Shown here: positions 8,455 through 17,199 of the stretch, piece by piece
How positions within the stretch are numbered: the first letter of the stretch is position 1
How the letters are laid out: the number at the start of each line of letters is the position of its first letter
Assembly: GCA_963772265.1 (NCBI GenBank)
Contig: CAVYWS010000009.1
Coordinates: 62,001-126,000 of the forward strand
Length of the DNA: 64,000 bases
DNA from: Mayfieldus sp963772265
GTDB taxonomy: Bacteria; Actinomycetota; Thermoleophilia; Solirubrobacterales; 70-9
Direction of reading: 5' to 3'
Translations under genes and position numbers: made by a program
The notes under the pieces: generated by a model
Told to the model about the DNA's origin: nothing
Seen by the model: the letters and a program-made list of their open reading frames with translations, nothing else
Database searches by the model: none

Positions 8455-10950
8455 AGCAGGGCGCCGCCGCGAAGGGAAAGAAGCGGCGCGCATCCGCGGG
8501 CTCGAAGGCGAAGGGCGCCGGCGCAAAGTCCTCGGCGGGCACCAAGTCGCCGGCCAAGGCGGCCAACGGGGCGAAGGCGGCGGGCCGTTCCAAGTCGGGC
8601 AACGGCGCCAAGTCGCCCACCCGCGCCAAATCGGCCGACGGCGCCAAGCCGGCGGCCAAGGCTCCCGATGACCGCAGCGGGCACACCAAGGTGGGCGCCC
8701 CGGCGGAAGCCCCCGCCAGGGCTCCGCTCGACGAGCTGACCCGGTCGCTCAGCGACCAGCAGCGCGGCCTGCTCGGCGACCTGTTCGCCGTGATCGGCGA
8801 GCACGAGAACGAGTCGGCGCCGATCGACCGCGAGGCCGTGACCCGCGCCTTCGCCTTCGCCTGCGAGCGCCACGCCGACCAGATGCGGAAGTCGGGTGAC
8901 GAGTTCATCACCCATCCCGTGGGCGTGGCGCAGATCTGCGCCGGGATGCGGCTCGACACCGAAACCCTGTGCGCGGCGCTGCTTCACGACACGGTCGAGG
9001 ACACCAGCGCGAGCCTGGAGGAGATCGACGCCGAGTTCGGCGAGGAGGTCGCCCAGCTCGTCGACGGGGTGACGAAGCTGACCGGGATCTCCTTCGAGAG
9101 CCGCGACGAGCGCCAGGCGGAGAACTACCGCAAGATGATGGTCGCGGTCGCCACCGACGTGCGGGTGATCCTGATCAAGCTCGCCGACCGCCTCCACAAC
9201 ATGCGCACCCTGGGGGCGCTCTCCAAGGACAAGCGGATCGCCAAGGCCCGCGAGACCCTGGAGATCTACGCGCCACTCGCGCACCGGCTCGGAATCCATG
9301 CGATCAAGTGGGAGCTCGAGGACCTCTCCTTCGCGACCCTTCACCCGCGCAAGTACGACGAGATCAAGAAGCTCGTCGCCCAGCAGCGTCTGGAGCGCGA
9401 GCGCTACGTCGACGACGCCGGCGAGTTCCTCGCCGAGGAGCTGAAGAAGGTCGGAATCGGCGGCCGAGATCTCAGGCCGCGCCAAGCACTTCTATTCGAT
9501 CTACACGAAGATGACCCGCAAGGGGCGGGAGTTCAACGAGATCTTCGACCTCACCGCGATGCGGGTGATCGTCGACTCGGTCAAGGACTGCTACGGGGCG
9601 ATCGGCGTCATCCACTCGCTCTGGAAGCCGCTGCCGGGGCGCTTCAAGGACTTCGTCGCGATGCCGAAGGCGAACCTCTACCAGGCACTGCACACGACCG
9701 TGATCGGGCCCGAGGGCCGGCCGCTGGAGATTCAGATCCGCACCAGCCAGATGCACCAGATCGCCGAGTACGGGATCGCCACGCACGTCGCCTACAAGGA
9801 GGGCAAGTCGGCCGCCGACGCCGAGCAGGAGCGGATGACCTGGCTCCGCCACCTGGTCGAGTCCGAGGGTGAGCAGGACCCGGCCGAGTTCCTCGACTCG
9901 CTCAAGGTCGACCTGTTCGAGGACGAGGTCTTCGTCTTCACCCCGAAGGGGGAGGTCAAGAACCTCTCCGCCGGCTCGACGCCGCTCGACTTCGCCTACG
10001 CGGTGCACACCGACGTCGGCCACCGCTGCGTCGGCGCCAAAGTCAACGACAGGCTGGTGCCGCTGCACTACACGCTTCGCAGCGGCGACATCGTCGAGGT
10101 GCTGACCTCGAAGCAGGAGCGCGGGCCGTCGCGCGACTGGCTGAAGCTGGTCCGCACCAGCCGCGCCCGCAACAAGATCCGCGCCTGGTTCAAGCGCGAG
10201 CGGCGCGAGGACGCCGAGCGCCACGGCCGCGAGCAGCTGCAGCAGGCGCTGCGCAACCGCGGACTGCCCTCGCAGAAGGTCGCACCCTCGGACCTGCTCG
10301 CCGACGTGATCCGCGAGATGGGGTTCCGCAAGGCCGACGACTTCTACATCGCGCTGGGCCAGGGCAAGGTCTCGTCCCGCATCGTCGCCAACAAGCTGAT
10401 GCAGCGGCTGAAGGCGGGCGAGGCGGTCGACCAGGAGCCGATCGTCGATGACCTGATCAGCGGCCGCGACGACAAGCAGGCCCGCACCCGCGAGGCATCC
10501 AACTACGGGATCCAGGTCAAGGGGGTCGAGGACGTCGCGGTGCGGCTGGCGAAGTGCTGTCGGCCGGTCCCGGGCGACGAGATCGCCGGCTACGTGTCGC
10601 TGGGGCGCGGGATCACGATCCACCGCCAGGACTGCAAGAACGTCAAGGCGCTGCGCAAGGCCCCGGAGCGCTTCGTCGACGTCAACTGGGACGGCGAGAA
10701 CGAGGCCTCCTACCGGGTCGAGCTGCAGGTCGACGCCTACGACCGCACCCGCCTGCTCGAGGACCTCTCGCGCACCTTCGCCGAAGCCGGGATCAACATC
10801 ATCGAGGCCAGCTGCACCACCAAGCACCCGATGGTCAAGAACCGGTTCGTGATCGAGGTGGGGGACACCCAGCAGCTCAAGCAGTGCGTATCGCGGCTGC
10901 GCAACGTCGACTCGGTCTTCGACGCCTACCGGATCACGCCGACGGACTGA
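8451..10950 (+). CDS. relA: Bifunctional (p)ppGpp synthetase/hydrolase, RelA/SpoT family (one frameshift)
   Basis: Reconstructed length is about 832 residues. Domains in order: a ~75-residue Lys/Ala/Ser-rich tail; the HD hydrolase domain with intact HDTVED; the synthetase domain with GRAKHFYSIYTKM and ALHTTVIGP; TGS (EVFVFTPKGEVKNL); and a C-terminal ACT/RRM domain. It makes and degrades the stringent-response alarmone. The frame breaks near 9464: removing one extra C before GAGATC joins both parts without loss of homology. As written, translation would lose the synthetase half. Because hydrolase and synthetase are otherwise well conserved I think the gene is intact in the organism. GTG start overlaps the recJ stop. 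Confidence 0.92.
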
Positions 10951-10952
10951 GC

Positions 10953-11345
10953 TTGGGCGCCAACGCGGAGTACGCGCGCGGCTTCGTCGAGGCCTGGAAC
11001 CAGCGCGACCTCGAGTCGTATCTCGACGACGTGGGCCCGAAGTTCGAATGGGTGGTCGCGCGCGAGCATCCCGACACGACGACCCATCGCGGCCGCGATG
11101 CGGTGGCCGGCTATCTGGCTGACTGGATCTCGACCATGCCCGACCTTCAGATCGAGGTCGAGGAGCTGATGGAGGCCGGCGACAAGGTGCTGCTGGTGAT
11201 GCGAATGACGGGAAGCGGCGCCGGCAGCGGCGCCGGCACCGAGGTGCGGGTGGCGACGATCAGCACCTTCCGCGACGGGACGCCGCTGCGTACCGAGGAG
11301 TTTCTCGACCCCGAGGAGGCGCGCCGGAGGCTGGCGGCCGGTTAG
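10953..11345 (+). CDS. SnoaL-like (NTF2-fold) protein
   Basis: A 130-residue protein with the pattern of SnoaL-like polyketide-cyclase/NTF2-fold proteins: an N-terminal helix (EYARGFVEAWNQRDLESYL), a strand with FEWVVA, a central helix containing RGRDAVAGYLADWISTMPD, and C-terminal strands ending in FRDGTPLRTEEF before a DPEEARRRL helix. The TTG start at 10953 lies 2 nt after the relA stop; it is chosen because no ATG/GTG gives the N-terminal helix. Substrate is unknown; such folds bind small hydrophobic ligands, and a catalytic role cannot be shown. Its TAG overlaps the stop of the convergent minus-strand gene by 4 nt. Confidence 0.75.
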   Translation: MGANAEYARGFVEAWNQRDLESYLDDVGPKFEWVVAREHPDTTTHRGRDAVAGYLADWISTMPDLQIEVEELMEAGDKVLLVMRMTGSGAGSGAGTEVRVATISTFRDGTPLRTEEFLDPEEARRRLAAG

Positions 11346-11795
11346 CCCAACCCGGCGTCGCGGCGGGCCTGGTCCTGGTCGAGATAGAAGGTGATCGCGA
11401 CGAGCTTGCTGTTCTCGATATCCCAGAGCGCCGCGGTCTCCTGCGGAATCTCGGCACCCGTCGCCCGGACCCGCGCCGTGGCGTTGCCCAGCAGCAGCAC
11501 CTGACCCGGCCCCGCGTCGATCGTCTCCACGACCTCGACCCGGAACTCCTCCCAGGGCTTCATCCACTCCTGCCACCCGGTAACAAGGCCGTCAAACCCC
11601 TCGAACTCCTGCTGCATGACGCGGACGCCTGCAGTCCCAGGCGTGACAAAGCGGACCTCGACATCGGGGCTGATCACGGCTCGATTTCGCTCCCATATCC
11701 CTTTGTCTAGGACGACTTCAGGTTTCCCCGATTCACCACGGCTTCGCGGCGTCGGCGATGATCGAAAGAACGACCTGCATCTCCTCCTCTGACAC
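11342..11795 (-). CDS. SnoaL-like (NTF2-fold) protein, frameshifted near its 5' end
   Basis: The C-terminal two thirds are clearly SnoaL-like, with EWMKPWEEFRVEVVETID, a LLGNATARVRATGAEI strand and ALWDIENSKLVAITFYLDQ. The likely start is the GTG at 11795 (reading VSEEEMQVVLSII), 6 nt after a TAGCTT box. That frame runs into a stop at about 11735, and one extra base near 11740 must be skipped to join the conserved part. Reconstructed length is about 150 residues. Alternatively a TTG at 11803 gives an uninterrupted frame, but its first ~20 residues are arginine-rich and unlike the family. It may be a decaying paralogue of the neighbour or another case of the window-wide +1 errors. Confidence 0.6.
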
Positions 11796-11801
11796 GAGAC
11801 C

Positions 11802-11807
11802 AAGCTA
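11802..11807 (-). promoter_or_regulatory. Putative -10 box for the SnoaL-like gene (leaderless)
   Basis: On the minus strand TAGCTT ends 6 nt before the GTG at 11795 and overlaps the stop codon of the upstream HIT gene. This supports the GTG start over the TTG at 11803. Confidence 0.35.
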
Positions 11808-12236
11808 GCGCAGCCGTTCGAGGGCGGCGCGAATCGCGTCGCGGGCCTCGGTCATCTGCTCTTCGGACTCGTACTTCTGGCGCGGCCAGAAGAACCCGCG
11901 AAGGCCGTCCTTGGGCTTGCGCGGGACGACGTGGACGTGCAGGTGGGGGACGCTCTGGCTGACGACGTTGTTCATCGCCACGAAGGTGCCGGGCTTGCCC
12001 ATCGCCTCGGGCACGGCGCGGGCGAGGAGCTGGACGGTTGCGAAGAAGGGCCCGATCTCGTCAGGGCGCAGGTCGGCCAGCGTCTCACGGTGGGCCCGCG
12101 GGATCAGCAGGCAATGGCCGGGGAAGAGCGGCCGGTGGTCGAGGAAGGCGACGGCGTGCGGTTCGTCCAGGACCACCGAGGCCGCGTCCTCCTCGCCGGC
12201 GGCGATGCGGCAGAACGCGCAGTCGGGTTCGCTCAT
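11805..12236 (-). CDS. HIT family hydrolase
   Basis: A 143-residue histidine-triad protein with the catalytic motif HLHVHV (residues 98-103) and a CAFC pair near the N-terminus (C6, C9), as in zinc-binding HIT proteins of the HINT/FHIT type. HIT enzymes hydrolyse nucleoside phosphoramidates or dinucleoside polyphosphates through a nucleotidyl-histidine intermediate; the exact substrate is not evident. The segment LFPGHCLLIPRAHRETL is the usual HIT core. It lies 16 nt downstream of the diacylglycerol kinase gene and is probably co-transcribed with it. A second, different HIT protein lies at 15700-16191. Confidence 0.88.
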   Translation of the reverse strand: MSEPDCAFCRIAAGEEDAASVVLDEPHAVAFLDHRPLFPGHCLLIPRAHRETLADLRPDEIGPFFATVQLLARAVPEAMGKPGTFVAMNNVVSQSVPHLHVHVVPRKPKDGLRGFFWPRQKYESEEQMTEARDAIRAALERLR

Positions 12237-12252
12237 CCGGCCGCGAAGTGGG

Positions 12253-13281
12253 TCAGGCGACGATCGTCAGGGCTCCCGGCTCGACCCGGATCTCGGCTCG
12301 CGTCTGGTCGCCGATGTAGTCGCCGTCGACCTGGAGCGGGAGTGGGCGGGGCTTGCCGTCGGAGTCCGTCGAGGTGGAGGTGACCGTCGCTTCGTGGACG
12401 TCGTCGAAATGGGCTATCTGGCGATGGTCGACGGCGTCCAGTGAGCCGCTGAGAAGCCGGGTGATCAGAGTCGGCATGTCGCGCTGGGCGGCGCGCTTGA
12501 GGACCCCGATCGAGAGGGTGCCGTCGTCGATCGAGATTCCCTCGCAGACCCGGATCGGGCGCGAGGCGAAGTAGGTGTAGGGATCGGAGTTCTGGGCGAT
12601 CGCGGTGACTCCCTCGGCCTCGCGCCCGTCGGCCTCGACGCGCAGCTGGACCGGGTTGCTCAGGTAGCGGCGGTAGAAGCTCGAGATCGCCGCCCAGCTG
12701 TAGTAGTAGGGGCCGGCCTTCGCCTTCAGGCCCGGCCGCGCGTCGACTCGCTCGGTGACGCTGGCGTCGAGCCCGAGCCCGCAGGCGAACACGAAGCGGC
12801 GGCCGTTGACGTTGCCGAGGTCGACCCTGCGGGGACGGAAGTCATCGGCCAGGCTCAGCAGGTGCTCGGTCGCGTCGACGACGTCATTGGGGATCCCCAG
12901 GGTCCGCGCGACGACGTTGGTCGATCCGCCGGGCAGCACCGAAACCGGGACGCCGGTTCCGGCGAGGCCGTTGGCGACCTCGTTCAGGGTGCCGTCGCCG
13001 CCGAAGGCGACGACGACGTCATAGCCCCCGTTGCACGCCTCGCGGCCGATTTCGGTGGCGTGGTTCTGGGCCTCGGTCGCGACCGCCTCGACGTCGTAGC
13101 GGCCCTGAAGCGCGTAGACGACGAGGTTCTTGAGCCGGTCAGAGACCGTCGTCGCATAGGGGTTGACGATGATCAGCATCCGCTTCTTGGCGGAGCCGGG
13201 GGTCGGGGAGGAAGGGGAGGTCGTCGGCTTGGTCTCCGGAGGCGGCGCCTCCCGAACCGGGGCAATCGGCGTCGTTGCCAC
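12253..13281 (-). CDS. Diacylglycerol kinase family lipid kinase (DagK/YegS type)
   Basis: A 342-residue protein with the DAGK catalytic domain. It shows VNPYAT near residue 39, the nucleotide-binding GGDGTLNEV motif (residues 94-102) and PGGSTNVVARTLGIP (about 117-131), the usual order in DgkB/YegS proteins. It would phosphorylate diacylglycerol to phosphatidate at the membrane face in phospholipid turnover. The first ~33 residues are Pro/Thr/Ser-rich and probably disordered. The GTG start follows a TAGGCT box by 6 nt on the minus strand. Substrate could instead be a sphingoid base or another lipid alcohol; the family does not resolve this. Confidence 0.9.
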   Translation of the reverse strand: MATTPIAPVREAPPPETKPTTSPSSPTPGSAKKRMLIIVNPYATTVSDRLKNLVVYALQGRYDVEAVATEAQNHATEIGREACNGGYDVVVAFGGDGTLNEVANGLAGTGVPVSVLPGGSTNVVARTLGIPNDVVDATEHLLSLADDFRPRRVDLGNVNGRRFVFACGLGLDASVTERVDARPGLKAKAGPYYYSWAAISSFYRRYLSNPVQLRVEADGREAEGVTAIAQNSDPYTYFASRPIRVCEGISIDDGTLSIGVLKRAAQRDMPTLITRLLSGSLDAVDHRQIAHFDDVHEATVTSTSTDSDGKPRPLPLQVDGDYIGDQTRAEIRVEPGALTIVA

Positions 13282-13287
13282 GCAGTG

Positions 13288-13293
13288 AGCCTA
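13288..13293 (-). promoter_or_regulatory. Putative -10 box for the diacylglycerol kinase gene (leaderless)
   Basis: TAGGCT on the minus strand ends 6 nt before the GTG at 13281, in the short gap behind the metallo-hydrolase stop, so the lipid kinase and HIT genes may have their own leaderless promoter. Confidence 0.45.
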
Positions 13294-14328
13294 GCCCCCG
13301 CCGTCGGACGTGGCTTCCCCGTCCTCGCCGGTGGCCTCGTAGCGCACCACCTCGCCGTCCTCGACCTCGCGCACGCGGCCGTCGTTGATCAGCAGGTCGA
13401 GGTGGCCGATCACCTCCGAGAGGGTGAGGAAGGCCTGGGTGACGGCGACGTTGCCCCAGAGGTCCTGGGCCAGCTCATAGCCGGTGCGAGGCTTCTCGGC
13501 GACCAGGCGGTAGAGCTTGTCGGCGCGGCGGCGGTGCAGTTCGAGCCTGCCGTCGATCAGCGCGGCGTGGTCGATGATCGGCTCCCCGTGGCCGGAGAGG
13601 ACGAACTCGGCCGGCAGCTCGCGGGTCTTGCGCAGCGAGTCGAGGTAGGCGACCAGGGCCTGGGTCCGCTCGCTGGAGCCGTCGAGCGGGCGGCTGATCA
13701 ACGGGTTGGAGGAGATGTGCGAGATCAGGTGGTCGGCGGCGATCAGGATCCGGCGGTCGGCGTCCCAGAAGATCGTGTCGGAGGGGCTGTGGCCCGGTCG
13801 GTGCAGCACCTGCAGCTTGCGGTCGCCGAGCTCGAGCTCCTCGCCGTCATGAAGCGGCCGGGTCACGTTCGCCTTTGCGCCCCAGCCGCGGAAGCTACGC
13901 GAGACGCTCTGCAGCGCGTAGACGACGTTGTCGGGGATCCCGTTGCGGCGCATCAGGTCGACGGCGAACTCGTCCTCGAGCTCGGCGTCCTCGCCGAAGT
14001 TGGCGAGCCGGTCCGCCGCCACGTCGATCGCCGCCACGTCGGCGCCGGAATGCTCGGCGATGATCTCGACCAGGCCGAGGTGGTCGATGTGCTGGTGGGT
14101 GAGGATCACCAGCTCGAGGTCGTCGATCGCATGGCCGTGCTCGGAGAGCTGGCGCTGCAGCTCGTCGAGGGCCTTGCCCGAGTTGGGGCCGGTGTCGATC
14201 AGGGTCAGCGGCGAGTCCTCGATCAGGTAGCAGTTGACCCGCCCGACGGCGAACGGGGTCGGTATCCGCATGCAGTGGATGCCGGCGTCGGCGGCGCGCT
14301 GCAGCGCCTCCTCTGGCGTCAGGGTCAC
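13291..14328 (-). CDS. Metallo-beta-lactamase-fold hydrolase
   Basis: A 345-residue protein with the MBL zinc motif HQHIDH (residues 78-83), further ligands in HRPGHSPSD and AADHLIS, and a C-terminal winged-helix-like region (YELAQDLWGN, then LTLSEVIGHLDLL) of the type found in LACTB2-like MBL proteins. Such enzymes hydrolyse thioesters, acyl lactones or RNA; the substrate here is not known. The frame remains open further upstream, but GTG at 14328 is chosen because it overlaps the stop of the upstream phosphomannomutase gene (GTGA) and the extension has no homologous features. C-terminal ~25 residues are acidic and probably disordered. Confidence 0.85.
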   Translation of the reverse strand: MTLTPEEALQRAADAGIHCMRIPTPFAVGRVNCYLIEDSPLTLIDTGPNSGKALDELQRQLSEHGHAIDDLELVILTHQHIDHLGLVEIIAEHSGADVAAIDVAADRLANFGEDAELEDEFAVDLMRRNGIPDNVVYALQSVSRSFRGWGAKANVTRPLHDGEELELGDRKLQVLHRPGHSPSDTIFWDADRRILIAADHLISHISSNPLISRPLDGSSERTQALVAYLDSLRKTRELPAEFVLSGHGEPIIDHAALIDGRLELHRRRADKLYRLVAEKPRTGYELAQDLWGNVAVTQAFLTLSEVIGHLDLLINDGRVREVEDGEVVRYEATGEDGEATSDGGG

Positions 14329-15707
14329 TGGCGGATCAACCCCAGCACCTGGTCGCGCCGCTGCTCCATGTCCTCGCGCGAGACGAGCGACTCCAGGTTC
14401 AGCCGCAGCAGCGGCTCGGTGTTGGAGGGGCGCACGTTGAAGTGCCAGTCGGGGTAGTCGATCGATACGCCGTCGAGGCGGGTGATCTCGCCGTCGGAGT
14501 AGCGCTCGGCGATCTGCTCCATCTTCGCCTCCTGGTCGTCGACCTCGGAGTTGATCTCGCCGGAGATGAAGTAGCGGGAGCGAAACTCGCCCATCAGCTC
14601 CGACAGCGGGCGCCCTTCGTGCGAGAGCAACTCGAGCATCAGCAGGGCGGGGATCGTGCCCGAGTCGGCGCACCAGAACTCGCGGAAGTAGTAGTGGCCG
14701 GAGACCTCGCCGCCGAAGGCCGCCTTCTCCTCGCGCATCCGCGCCTTGAAGAACGCGTGGCCGACCCTGCTCAGCGCCGAGCGTCCGCCCTCGGCCGAGA
14801 CCGTGTCCGGCACCGCGCGGCTGGAGCGGGGGTCGTAGAGGATCGTCGCGCCGGCCTCCTTGCGAAGCGCCGCGCGGGCGAGCAGGGCGCAGACGAAGTC
14901 GCCGTCGCAGAACTCACCCCGCTCGTCGATGAAGAAGCAGCGGTCGGCGTCGCCGTCCCAGGCGATCCCCAGGTCGGCGCCCTCCTCGCGCACCCGCGAG
15001 ATGATCAGGCGCCGGTTCTTCTCGAGCAGGGGGTTGGGCTCATGGTCGGGGAACTCGCCGTCGGGCTCGAAGTACAGCGGCACCAGGTCGAGCCCGAGCC
15101 GCTCGAGGATCGGCCCGACCATCGGGCCCGCCATGCCGTTGGCTCCGTCGACGACGACCTTCATCGGCTTCACGCTTTCGCCGTCGATGAACGACGCGGC
15201 GCGCTCGCGGTACTGGTCCCAGATGTCGATCTCCTCGACCGAGCCGCCGCCCGGTGCCGTTCCCAGGCCGGCCTCGATCTCGCGCCGCACGTCTCCGATC
15301 CCGGCGTCGCCGGAAAGCGCCAGGGCGCCCTCACGGACCAGCTTGACTCCGGTGTAGGCCTTCGGGTTGTGCGAGGCGGTGACCATCGCGCCGCCGTCGA
15401 GCTGCCGCGAGCCGACCAGCTCGTAGAGCATCTCGGTCGCGATCATCCCGGCGTCGAGCACCGCCGCTCCCTCTTCGACCAGGCCGTCGCGAACCTCGGC
15501 CGCCATGCTCGGGGCGGTCAGCCGCATGTCGCGCCCGAGGCCCACCCGCAGCTCCGAAGGCGGCTTGTCGCGCAGCCGGCCCAGGACCCTGGCGAAGGCC
15601 CGTCCGACGGCGTGCGCGGTGCCCTCGTCCATCTCGGTGCCGTGGACGCCACGGATGTCGTAGGCCTTGAAGATCTGCGGCGGCGCGAGTACCGACTGCT
15701 CAGTCAA
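14325..15707 (-). CDS. manB: Phosphomannomutase/phosphoglucomutase
   Basis: A 460-residue alpha-D-phosphohexomutase interconverting hexose 1- and 6-phosphates for GDP-mannose or glucose-1-phosphate supply. The N-terminal FKAYDIRG signature, the phosphoserine loop TASHNP (residues 110-115), the metal loop DGDADR, a sugar loop with GGEVSGHYYF and the C-terminal phosphate-binding RPSNTEP are all present, which matches actinobacterial ManB/PMM-PGM enzymes. Start overlaps the end of the upstream HIT gene by 8 nt and the stop overlaps the next gene's GTG, giving an operon HIT - manB - metallo-hydrolase. Confidence 0.93.
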   Translation of the reverse strand: MTEQSVLAPPQIFKAYDIRGVHGTEMDEGTAHAVGRAFARVLGRLRDKPPSELRVGLGRDMRLTAPSMAAEVRDGLVEEGAAVLDAGMIATEMLYELVGSRQLDGGAMVTASHNPKAYTGVKLVREGALALSGDAGIGDVRREIEAGLGTAPGGGSVEEIDIWDQYRERAASFIDGESVKPMKVVVDGANGMAGPMVGPILERLGLDLVPLYFEPDGEFPDHEPNPLLEKNRRLIISRVREEGADLGIAWDGDADRCFFIDERGEFCDGDFVCALLARAALRKEAGATILYDPRSSRAVPDTVSAEGGRSALSRVGHAFFKARMREEKAAFGGEVSGHYYFREFWCADSGTIPALLMLELLSHEGRPLSELMGEFRSRYFISGEINSEVDDQEAKMEQIAERYSDGEITRLDGVSIDYPDWHFNVRPSNTEPLLRLNLESLVSREDMEQRRDQVLGLIRQ

Positions 15708-16191
15708 AGCCGCCCCGGAGCGCCTCGTAGCTCTGCTGCGGCGTCTGCGGCATCACCCGCGTGTCGGCCAGCACCGGCATGAAGTTGGTGTCGCCGCCCC
15801 AGCGCGGGACGACGTGCATGTGGATGTGGTTCTCGAAGCCGGCGCCGGCGATTCGGCCCTGGTTGAAGCCGACGTTGTAGCCGTGCGGGGAGTAGGCCTG
15901 CTCGAGCCGCCGCATCGCCGCCTGCGCCAGGGCCATCATCTCGGCGACGGTCTCGGCATCGAGGTCCTGCAGCGCGCCGATGTGCTCGTAGGGCGCCACC
16001 ATCAGGTGCCCGTTCGTATAGGGGAAGAGGTTGAGGAGGACGAAGCAGCGCTCGCCGCGATGGACGATCAGGTTGGCCTCGTCGTCATCCGCTGCCGGCT
16101 TGGAGCAGAAGATGCACTCGTCCTCGTTGTCCTTGGCGGCGTCCTTCACGTACTCGAGGCGCCATGGCGCCCAGATGCGGTAGTTGGCCAC
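15700..16191 (-). CDS. HIT family protein, probable diadenosine tetraphosphate phosphorylase type
   Basis: A 163-residue histidine-triad protein with H122-I-H-M-H126 (HIHMHVV) and an N-terminal CIFC zinc-type pair (C26, C29). The N-terminal WAPWRLEYVK and the LFPYTNGHLMVAPYEHI segment resemble mycobacterial AP4A phosphorylases of the Rv2613c group more than HINT proteins. This suggests phosphorolysis of Ap4A, but the call rests on recalled similarity. GTG start is 9 nt behind a TAGGAT box. The gene leads the HIT-manB-metallo-hydrolase operon. Confidence 0.85.
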   Translation of the reverse strand: MANYRIWAPWRLEYVKDAAKDNEDECIFCSKPAADDDEANLIVHRGERCFVLLNLFPYTNGHLMVAPYEHIGALQDLDAETVAEMMALAQAAMRRLEQAYSPHGYNVGFNQGRIAGAGFENHIHMHVVPRWGGDTNFMPVLADTRVMPQTPQQSYEALRGGFD

Positions 16192-16200
16192 TGCGCCCGA

Positions 16201-16206
16201 ATCCTA
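16201..16206 (-). promoter_or_regulatory. Putative -10 box for the HIT-manB operon
   Basis: TAGGAT on the minus strand ends 9 nt before the GTG at 16191; no clear -35 is seen. Confidence 0.4.
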
Positions 16207-16238
16207 CGCGGCACAACTGCCACGACCCGGGGTGGGTG

Positions 16239-16625
16239 TCAGTCCTCCCAGAAGCCCTCGAAGATCAGCTCGCCGTCGCCCTCGTGGCGGGCGCCGCAGG
16301 CGATCAGGTGAAGGCCCTCGTTCCCGGCCTCGAACTGCCTGGTGACGGTCGGGGCGACACGGATCGCGTCCAGCTCCGCGACCTCGATCACCTCGTCGTC
16401 CAGTTTCATCCGGCCGCTGCCGGAGATCACCACGTAGACCTCCTCGGCCTTCTCGTGCTTGTGCCCGAAGCCCTGCCGTTTGCCCGGACGAACGACAATG
16501 AACGACACCCCGGTGCTCTCGGCATCCAGGTCCTCGGTTGCGAAGTGCGCCTCCTGGAGCTCCCCGAACCCGAACTTCGGGGCCGAGTCCTCGACCTCGC
16601 GAAGGTTCTTCTTCGTATAGCTCAT
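16239..16625 (-). CDS. Cupin domain protein
   Basis: A 128-residue single-domain cupin. Motif 1 reads G-x(5)-H-x-H-x(5)-E as FGHKHEKAEEVYVVISG and motif 2 contains G-x(5)-P-like residues degenerated to ELDAIRVAPTVTRQFEAG, so only some canonical metal ligands are visible. The protein probably binds a metal and a small ligand; no reaction can be assigned. A TAGGCT box lies 7 nt before the ATG. The gene is transcribed alone, separated from the lipoprotein gene by a 60-nt divergent gap. Confidence 0.8.
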   Translation of the reverse strand: MSYTKKNLREVEDSAPKFGFGELQEAHFATEDLDAESTGVSFIVVRPGKRQGFGHKHEKAEEVYVVISGSGRMKLDDEVIEVAELDAIRVAPTVTRQFEAGNEGLHLIACGARHEGDGELIFEGFWED

Positions 16626-16632
16626 GGGTCCC

Positions 16633-16638
16633 AGCCTA
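16633..16638 (-). promoter_or_regulatory. Putative -10 box for the cupin gene (leaderless)
   Basis: TAGGCT on the minus strand ends 7 nt before the ATG at 16625, in the 60-nt gap shared with the divergent lipoprotein gene. Confidence 0.45.
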
Positions 16639-16685
16639 CCCAGCAGGGGCGTAACAAATCCCTGCGTTCGAAGACGGCAGCTTCA

Positions 16686-17199
16686 GTGAGGCGAATCACG
16701 ACAGTTGCGCTCGCAGGCGCGGCGCTCGCCGCGGGCTGCGGCGACGAGGCCGCCTCTGACGGCGGGGCGAACGCGGCGCAGCCGGAGCAGGGCAAGGGGC
16801 AGGAGAGCCGGAGTGAGCGCACCAAACCGGCCGGCCAGACGATCAAGGCCTCGGCCAGCCAGTACGGAAAGGTGCTGTTCAGCAACAGCGGGCGGGCGAT
16901 CTACTACTTCGACAAGGAGGCCGGCAGCGACCCGAAGTGCTTCGGGGCGTGCGCCCATGCCTGGCCGCCGGTTCTGACCCGCGGCAAGCCGCGGGCCGGT
17001 CGCGGAGCTCGCTCTTCGCTAATGGGAACGACGAGGAGGGGGGACCGCAGGCAGGTGACCTACGACGGCCATCCTCTGTACTTCTACGTCGACGATCCCA
17101 GGGGAAAGGTCGCTATGCCACGACGTCAAGGAGTTCGGGGGGCTGTGGCTGGCGGTTAAGCCCGGCGGGGAGCCGGTCAGCTCCGAGAAGCGGTCCTAG
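16686..17199 (+). CDS. Secreted lipoprotein of the COG4315 repeat type (one frameshift)
   Basis: About 170 residues after correction. The start GTG gives a short signal peptide with a lipobox-type end LAAGC (C18), so the protein would be a lipid-anchored surface protein. The body has two copies of the COG4315 pattern: YGKVLFSNSGRAIYYFDKE with FGACAHAWPP, then QVTYDGHPLYFYVDD. The second copy should continue CHDVKEFGGLWLAVKPGG, but this is one frame away: an extra base at about 17115 breaks it. With that base removed the frame ends at TAG 17199, overlapping the convergent corA stop. Function of the family is unknown. Confidence 0.75.

Noticed and set aside
5932..8526. 864-codon minus-strand open frame opposite recJ
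   Set aside because: Shadow of a high-G+C gene: arginine/proline/glycine-rich, no motif, no promoter; recJ on the plus strand has all catalytic motifs.
9450..9480. Programmed frameshift signal at the relA break (slippery site or Shine-Dalgarno-like stimulator)
   Set aside because: No shared slippery heptamer, stop codon or downstream pseudoknot was found at this or the other breaks; contexts differ too much for a common signal.
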